DNA of 64,000 nt from CAIVVT01 sp052145115. GTDB lineage: Bacteria > Acidobacteriota > Terriglobia > Bryobacterales > Bryobacteraceae. The stretch's first letter is position 1. Each line of letters opens with the position of its first letter. The position numbers were made by a program, and so were the translations under genes. The stretch covers positions 1 to 64,000 of the forward strand of contig JBKQPG010000041.1 in NCBI GenBank assembly GCA_052145115.1, in the 5' to 3' direction. This document shows, one piece after another, positions 59,719 to 64,000 of this stretch. The notes under the pieces were generated by a model that saw only the letters and a program-made list of their open reading frames with translations, made no database searches and was not told the DNA's origin.

Positions 59719-61347
59719 ATGTCCAAAGTGCCCAAGTGGAAAGCGATATTGATTGTGGCCGTGATTGTGCTATGCGTGTACGGCACGATCGGGATTCCAA
59801 AGTCCAGGGCGGAGCTGGCGGCCAATTGGAACCAGAACCTGCGGCTGGGCCTGGACCTGAGGGGCGGCACGCTGCTGGTGCTGGAAATCAAGCTGCAGGA
59901 CGCGTTCAAGTCGGAGGCCACGACGACCATCGATCGGCTCAAGGAGTCGATGGGGAAGAATGGCATCGGCGGGGACGCGATGCTGGGCTTCGAGCCGCAG
60001 ACGCTGCAGGACGCCGACAAGGTCGAAATTGAGGTGAAGGGCGTGCCGGTTGACAAGACGCAGGCCTTTCGCAGCCTGGTTGCCGAGGACTACGCCTCGT
60101 GGGTGCTGACGCCGACCAGCTCCGCGGATTACCGTCTGACGATGAAGCCCACCGAGGCGCTGGGGCTGAAGAAGGAGACCATGACGCGGACCATGAGCAC
60201 CATGGGAAACCGCATCAACGGCCTGGGCCTGTCGGAGTCCAGCGTGCAGGAGCGGCAGGGCGTCGGCAACGAGGCCGAGGTGCTGGTGTCGCTGCCGGGC
60301 CTGGACGATCCCGACCGCGTGAAGTCGATTCTCTCGACCGCGGCGTTGCTGGAACTTTACGAAGTCAAGGGCGGACCGTACCGCAGCCAGCAGGAGCTGC
60401 TGGCGGCCAACAACGGGGTGCTCCCGCTGGGCACCAAGATGATGCCGACCATGAAGCGCGCGGCCGAGCAGGAGGCGGGCTGGTACCTGGTGAGCCGCGT
60501 GCCGGTGATCACCGGTCGCGACCTGCGCGACGCCCGTCAGCAGCAGGACCAATTCGGCAAGTGGGAGACGCACTTCGTCATCGCCCAGGATGCCAAGAAC
60601 CGATTCGGGCGCTTCACCGAAGCCAATATCGGCCAGCGGCTGGCGATCGCGCTGGACAGCCAGATCAAGAGCGCGCCGGTGATCAACGCGCGCATCGAGG
60701 ACCAGGGTGTGATCGAGGGCCTCTCGGGCCAGCAGGAGGCCGAGGACCTGGCGCTGGTGCTGAAAGCGGGCTCGCTGCCGGCCGGCATCCGGCAGTTGCA
60801 GGAGTCGACGGTGGGCCCGTCGCTGGGCGCCGACTCGATCCGCTCGGGCGTCATGTCGGGGCTGGTGGGCTTGGTCGTGGTGATCTTCCTGATGCTGCTG
60901 TACTATGCGCGCAGCGGGATCAACGCCACCGTGGCGCTGGTGATGAACGCCATCATCCTGCTGGGCGTGCTGGCCAGCTTCAAGGCCGTGCTGACGCTGC
61001 CGGGCATCGCCGGCATCATCCTGCTGATCGGCATGGCGGTGGATTCGAACGTGCTGATCTTCGAGCGCATCCGCGAAGAGGTGCGCGCCGGCAAGGCGCT
61101 GTTCGCGGCCGTGGACGCCGGATTCAACAAGGCCTTCCTGACGATTATCGACACGCACGTGACGACGATCGTCAGTTGCGCCTTCCTGTTCATGTTCGGG
61201 ACGCCGGCGGTGCGCGGCTTCGCCGTGACGCTGGTGATCGGCCTGGTGGCCAACGTGTTTACATCGGTGTTCGTCTCGCGCTACCTGTTCGACATCGAGT
61301 ACAGCGGCTCGGCGCGGCCCACATTGAGCATCGGAATGAGAGTGTGA
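59719..61347 (+). CDS. secD: protein translocase subunit SecD
   Basis: 542 aa. Uses the proton gradient with SecF to pull exported proteins into the periplasm. One N-terminal membrane helix, the LRLGLDLRGGTLLVLE motif, a periplasmic P1 domain (RINGLGLSESSVQERQGVGNEAEVLVSLPGLDDPDRV), then five helices containing VGPSLGADSIRSG, GIAGIILLIGMAVDSNVLIFERIREE and TIVSCAFLFMFGTPAVRGFA. The Asp in GMAVDSNVLIFER is the proton-relay residue. Confidence 0.96.
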   Translation: MSKVPKWKAILIVAVIVLCVYGTIGIPKSRAELAANWNQNLRLGLDLRGGTLLVLEIKLQDAFKSEATTTIDRLKESMGKNGIGGDAMLGFEPQTLQDADKVEIEVKGVPVDKTQAFRSLVAEDYASWVLTPTSSADYRLTMKPTEALGLKKETMTRTMSTMGNRINGLGLSESSVQERQGVGNEAEVLVSLPGLDDPDRVKSILSTAALLELYEVKGGPYRSQQELLAANNGVLPLGTKMMPTMKRAAEQEAGWYLVSRVPVITGRDLRDARQQQDQFGKWETHFVIAQDAKNRFGRFTEANIGQRLAIALDSQIKSAPVINARIEDQGVIEGLSGQQEAEDLALVLKAGSLPAGIRQLQESTVGPSLGADSIRSGVMSGLVGLVVVIFLMLLYYARSGINATVALVMNAIILLGVLASFKAVLTLPGIAGIILLIGMAVDSNVLIFERIREEVRAGKALFAAVDAGFNKAFLTIIDTHVTTIVSCAFLFMFGTPAVRGFAVTLVIGLVANVFTSVFVSRYLFDIEYSGSARPTLSIGMRV

Positions 61348-61439
61348 TAGGGTACGGGCTTCCGACCGGCGGGGCCCCGGAATGAAGCGATAGCGCGGAA
61401 AGCGGCCACTCGCGCCGCGGCCCGGCAAGGTTGCAGTGC

Positions 61440-62603
61440 ATGGAACTGTTTCGACAAACCAATATCGATTTTCTCGGCAAGAAGTGGATCTTCATCAGCC
61501 TCTCGCTGGCCCTGACGGCGGCCGGTTTCGCCAGTTGGATCATCAAGGGCGGGTTGAAGTGGGGCATTGACTTTACGGGCGGCGCCGACGTGACGGTGCA
61601 GTTCGTTATGAAGCCGCCGATCGACAAGATCCGCTCGGCGGTCTCGGCGCGCATCCCGGGTGAGATCTCGGTCCAGGAGATCACCGGACACAACGCCGTC
61701 GTGATCGGCACCGGGTTGAAGAGCGATGAGGAGCTGCTGACGGTGCGCCGCGAGATCGGCGAGACGCTGGCGACGACCTTCGCCGAGCACTCCGGCAAGC
61801 TGGACTTCAACAACGCCGGCGCCCAGGCGATCTTCGAACGGCTGCGCGATCCGTTCCCCGCGGCGGGCATTTCGATGTCCGATCAGGAACTGCAGGATCG
61901 GATCAAGGCCATGACGACGCTGCGCGATACGCCGCCGCATTCGGGCGTGCTGAGCGGCATCAACGAGCTCTCGGCCGTGCCGGGCGTGACGCCGGCGATG
62001 ATCAAGGTGATCGGCAACGAGTGTTCCTTCTCGCCGTACGCCATCACGGCCGTGGAGAGCATCGGGCCGAAGGTCGGCGCCGAGCTGCGCAACAAGGCGC
62101 TGTATGCGACGCTGTACGCCCTGGGCGGAATGCTGGTTTACATCTGGTTCCGGTTCGATCTGGTGTACGGCGCAGGCGCGGTGGTGGCGACGTTCCACGA
62201 CGTGATCATCACGCTGGGGCTGTTTTCGCTGTTCAACAAGGAGATTACGCTGAATGTGGTGGCCGCGCTGCTGACTTTGGTAGGCTACTCGATGAACGAT
62301 ACCATCGTGGTCTTCGATCGAATCCGGGAGACCGTGAAGCAGGGCCGGCGGGGCTCCTTCGAGGCGATCGTGAATGAGAGCGTGAACCGCACCCTGAGCC
62401 GCACCGTGCTGACCTCCGGACTGACATTTATTTCGGCCATCGCGCTACTGCTGTTCGGGGGCCCGGTGTTGCACGGCTTTTCTTTCGCGCTGGTTTGCGG
62501 CATTATTGTGGGGACTTATTCCTCGATTTTCGTGGCCAGCCCGATTTTAATCTTCTGGCGCAACTTCGCCGAGAAGCGGGCCAAGGCCCGGCCGGCGGCT
62601 TGA
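61440..62603 (+). CDS. secF: protein translocase subunit SecF
   Basis: 387 aa from ATG 61440, with AAGG about 10 nt upstream. Partner of SecD. N-terminal IDFLGKKWIFISLSLALTAAGFAS helix and KWGIDFTGGADVTVQF. The C-terminal part has five helices including VESIGPKVGAELRNKALYATLYALGGM, LLTLVGYSMNDTIVVFDRIRE and SRTVLTSGLTFISAIALLLFGGPVLHGF. It is longer than average because of an inserted periplasmic segment at about residues 115-190. Confidence 0.96.
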   Translation: MELFRQTNIDFLGKKWIFISLSLALTAAGFASWIIKGGLKWGIDFTGGADVTVQFVMKPPIDKIRSAVSARIPGEISVQEITGHNAVVIGTGLKSDEELLTVRREIGETLATTFAEHSGKLDFNNAGAQAIFERLRDPFPAAGISMSDQELQDRIKAMTTLRDTPPHSGVLSGINELSAVPGVTPAMIKVIGNECSFSPYAITAVESIGPKVGAELRNKALYATLYALGGMLVYIWFRFDLVYGAGAVVATFHDVIITLGLFSLFNKEITLNVVAALLTLVGYSMNDTIVVFDRIRETVKQGRRGSFEAIVNESVNRTLSRTVLTSGLTFISAIALLLFGGPVLHGFSFALVCGIIVGTYSSIFVASPILIFWRNFAEKRAKARPAA

Positions 62604-62845
62604 CGGGAGTGGTCAGTTTGGCTCGAATGTAGTATGCTGCTGGCGGAAGTTGAAATCGACGCGGCCTGGCGCGCAGGGGCGCGGGCGCGTGCCGCGGTGT
62701 GGGATGGTGAGGTGGACTGGGGTAATTCGGTCCACAAAGCGAGGCGCGGGGCCCGCGTCGTGGGAACCGCTATCGCAGGGTGGTGTCTAAAGAGTTAGAG
62801 AGCGGTCTCCGCGTGACGAAGACCGGCCCAAAGGGGAAGATAACG

Positions 62846-63604
62846 ATGTTCGAACAGGTATTTGTGGAAGGGAGGGGGAAAACCAACACCGGTTGGACCG
62901 TGTTCCTCTCCTTCGGACTCCAGGTCGGCCTGATAGTGGCGCTGATTATCATCCCGCTGCTGAATCCCGAACTGCTCCCGCAAACGACTTTGAAGTCGAT
63001 GCTGACCGCTCCGCCACCGCCTCCGCCGCCTCCTCCTCCTCCGCCACCGCCCGCGGCCGTGGTGCGGATCAAGGTGATCCCGAAGCAGTTCGACGGCTCC
63101 AAGCTGATGGCGCCCAAGACGATTCCGAAAGAAATCGCCATGATCAAGGAAGACGAGCTGCCGCCTTCCAACGCGGTCGGCGTCCAGGGCGGTATCCCCG
63201 GCGGCATGCCGGGCGGGACCCCGGGCGGCGTCATCGGCGGGCTGCTGGCGTCGGCAGGCGCGGCGGCTCCTCCGCCTCCGCCTCCACCCCCGCCGCCCAA
63301 GGCGGCGGCGCCCAAGCGCATTACGGTGGGCGGAAACGTTCAGCAGGCCATGTTGATATTCCAGCCGCGACCGGTTTACCCGCCGCTGGCCAAACAGGCC
63401 CGCATATCGGGGACGGTCCGGTTCACGGCCATCATCGGGCGGGACGGCACGATTCAGAATCTGACCCTTGTGTCGGGCCACCCGCTGCTGGTTGCGGCGG
63501 CTCAATCCGCCGTCGTGCAGTGGAGGTACAAACCGACATTGCTGAACGGCGAGCCGGTGGAAGTGGTTACCCAGATCGACGTGAATTTCACGTTGAATCA
63601 GTGA
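62846..63604 (+). CDS. TonB-family energy transducer
   Basis: 252 aa from ATG 62846 (AGGGGAAG upstream); the frame is open to 62780 but that part is unlike the family. One membrane helix (about residues 18-40), a first poly-Pro run of 14, a second Pro run near residue 145, a Gly-rich PGGMPGGTPGG linker, then the TonB C-terminal domain: YPPLAKQARISGTVRFTAIIGRDGTIQNLTLVSGHPLL and WRYKPTLLNGEPVEVVTQIDVNF. It links the ExbB/ExbD motor to outer-membrane receptors. The exbB-type gene follows at once. Confidence 0.93.
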   Translation: MFEQVFVEGRGKTNTGWTVFLSFGLQVGLIVALIIIPLLNPELLPQTTLKSMLTAPPPPPPPPPPPPPPAAVVRIKVIPKQFDGSKLMAPKTIPKEIAMIKEDELPPSNAVGVQGGIPGGMPGGTPGGVIGGLLASAGAAAPPPPPPPPPPKAAAPKRITVGGNVQQAMLIFQPRPVYPPLAKQARISGTVRFTAIIGRDGTIQNLTLVSGHPLLVAAAQSAVVQWRYKPTLLNGEPVEVVTQIDVNFTLNQ

Positions 63605-63618
63605 TGAGTGTGTGTTCG

Positions 63619-63632
63619 AGAGTCTAGACTCT
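63619..63632. other. 14-bp perfect palindrome between tonB and the exbB-type gene
   Basis: AGAGTCTAGACTCT, no loop, 15 nt after the tonB stop and before the Shine-Dalgarno sequence of the next gene. It could be a protein-binding site or chance; it has no terminator features. Confidence 0.35.
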
Positions 63633-63659
63633 AATCAACTCGCAGGAGAATGATCGCCA

Positions 63660-64000
63660 ATGTTGCTTCAGTTCCAGATTTGGTCGTTCCTGTTGCTGCA
63701 GGAAGCCGCAGTGAGCTTTGACCTCCGATCCATGTGGGCGCAGATGGGCTGGATGGCCAAGGCCGTCGTTTTTGTGCTGTTCATCATGTCCGCCTGGTCC
63801 ATCGGCGTCATGATCGACCGCATCATCGTTTTCAACGCTGCCCGCAAGCAGTCCCGGCTGTTCGCACCCGCGGTAGCCGGCGCGCTGCGCGAAGGCAAGC
63901 TCGAAGAGGCGGTGAAAATCGCCGACCGTTACAAGAAGAGCCACCTGGCCAAGGTGGTGGTGGCCGGGCTGCAGGAGTTCCGCGCGCACCTGGTGAGCAA
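63660..64000 (+). CDS. MotA/TolQ/ExbB proton-channel family protein (partial, runs off the window)
   Basis: First 113 residues of a gene cut by the window end. ATG 63660 with AGGAG about 12 nt upstream; a nearer ATG at 63650 is in another frame. A hydrophobic N-terminus (FQIWSFLLLQEA), then MWAQMGWMAKAVVFVLFIMSAWSIGVMIDRIIVFNAARKQS, the first ExbB/TolQ helix and its cytoplasmic loop. Its place after tonB suggests ExbB; TolQ is the alternative. An exbD/tolR gene is expected next. Confidence 0.85.
   Translation, partial: MLLQFQIWSFLLLQEAAVSFDLRSMWAQMGWMAKAVVFVLFIMSAWSIGVMIDRIIVFNAARKQSRLFAPAVAGALREGKLEEAVKIADRYKKSHLAKVVVAGLQEFRAHLVS

Overview
The window looks like chromosomal DNA of a high-GC Acidobacteriota member, most likely a Bryobacterales/Solibacter-type soil bacterium. 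This is inferred from gene content, not from a marker tree: S46 dipeptidyl-peptidase, GH106 and GH42-like secreted glycosidases, a PEP-CTERM protein, a large beta-propeller histidine kinase, paired M16 peptidases, and dense housekeeping operons.

Layout. 1-2.4 kb: hairpin cluster, a coiled-coil membrane protein and an FkbM methyltransferase. 2.6-5.1 kb (minus): birA-coaX-hypothetical operon, ending at a terminator that also appears to end a small RNA. 5.3-6.0 kb: toxin-antitoxin pair behind a perfect palindromic operator. 6.1-10.9 kb (minus): nadC, valS, methyltransferase. 11.1-18.7 kb: outer-membrane beta-barrel gene, a three-gene signalling cassette (propeller kinase, response regulator, receiver-ParA fusion) and an M24 peptidase. 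The cassette is flanked by broken copies of its two neighbours. 18.9-23.4 kb: G1-type peptidase, zinc-ribbon protein, a second small-RNA candidate and two M16 peptidases. 23.6-30.3 kb: PEP-CTERM protein, a clean 1,119-bp tandem duplication carrying two radical SAM genes, GYD protein, small membrane protein, TauE-type transporter and a secreted protein. 30.6-39.3 kb: S46 peptidase and two divergent glycosidases. 39.3-46.2 kb: ACT protein, kdsC, tilS-ftsH-HAD and a sugar isomerase. 46.2-53.3 kb (minus): a nine-gene histidine operon (hisI-G-D-C-HAD-B-H-F-A) preceded by a leader peptide with six consecutive His codons and a terminator/antiterminator, i.e. a classical attenuator. 53.5-55.4 kb: AT-richer DUF262-HEPN pair, probably a defence module. 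55.4-58.0 kb: trans-sulfuration enzyme and cysS. 58.1-64.0 kb: tgt-yajC-secD-secF, then tonB and the start of an exbB/tolQ-type gene that runs off the window.

The points most worth a second look are the His attenuator, two structured small-RNA candidates with CCUCC (anti-Shine-Dalgarno) loops, the duplication scar around the signalling cassette, and the short reading frame overlapping the starts of the duplicated radical SAM genes. Several genes have a -10-like box 5-9 nt before a start codon without a Shine-Dalgarno sequence, suggesting leaderless transcripts.
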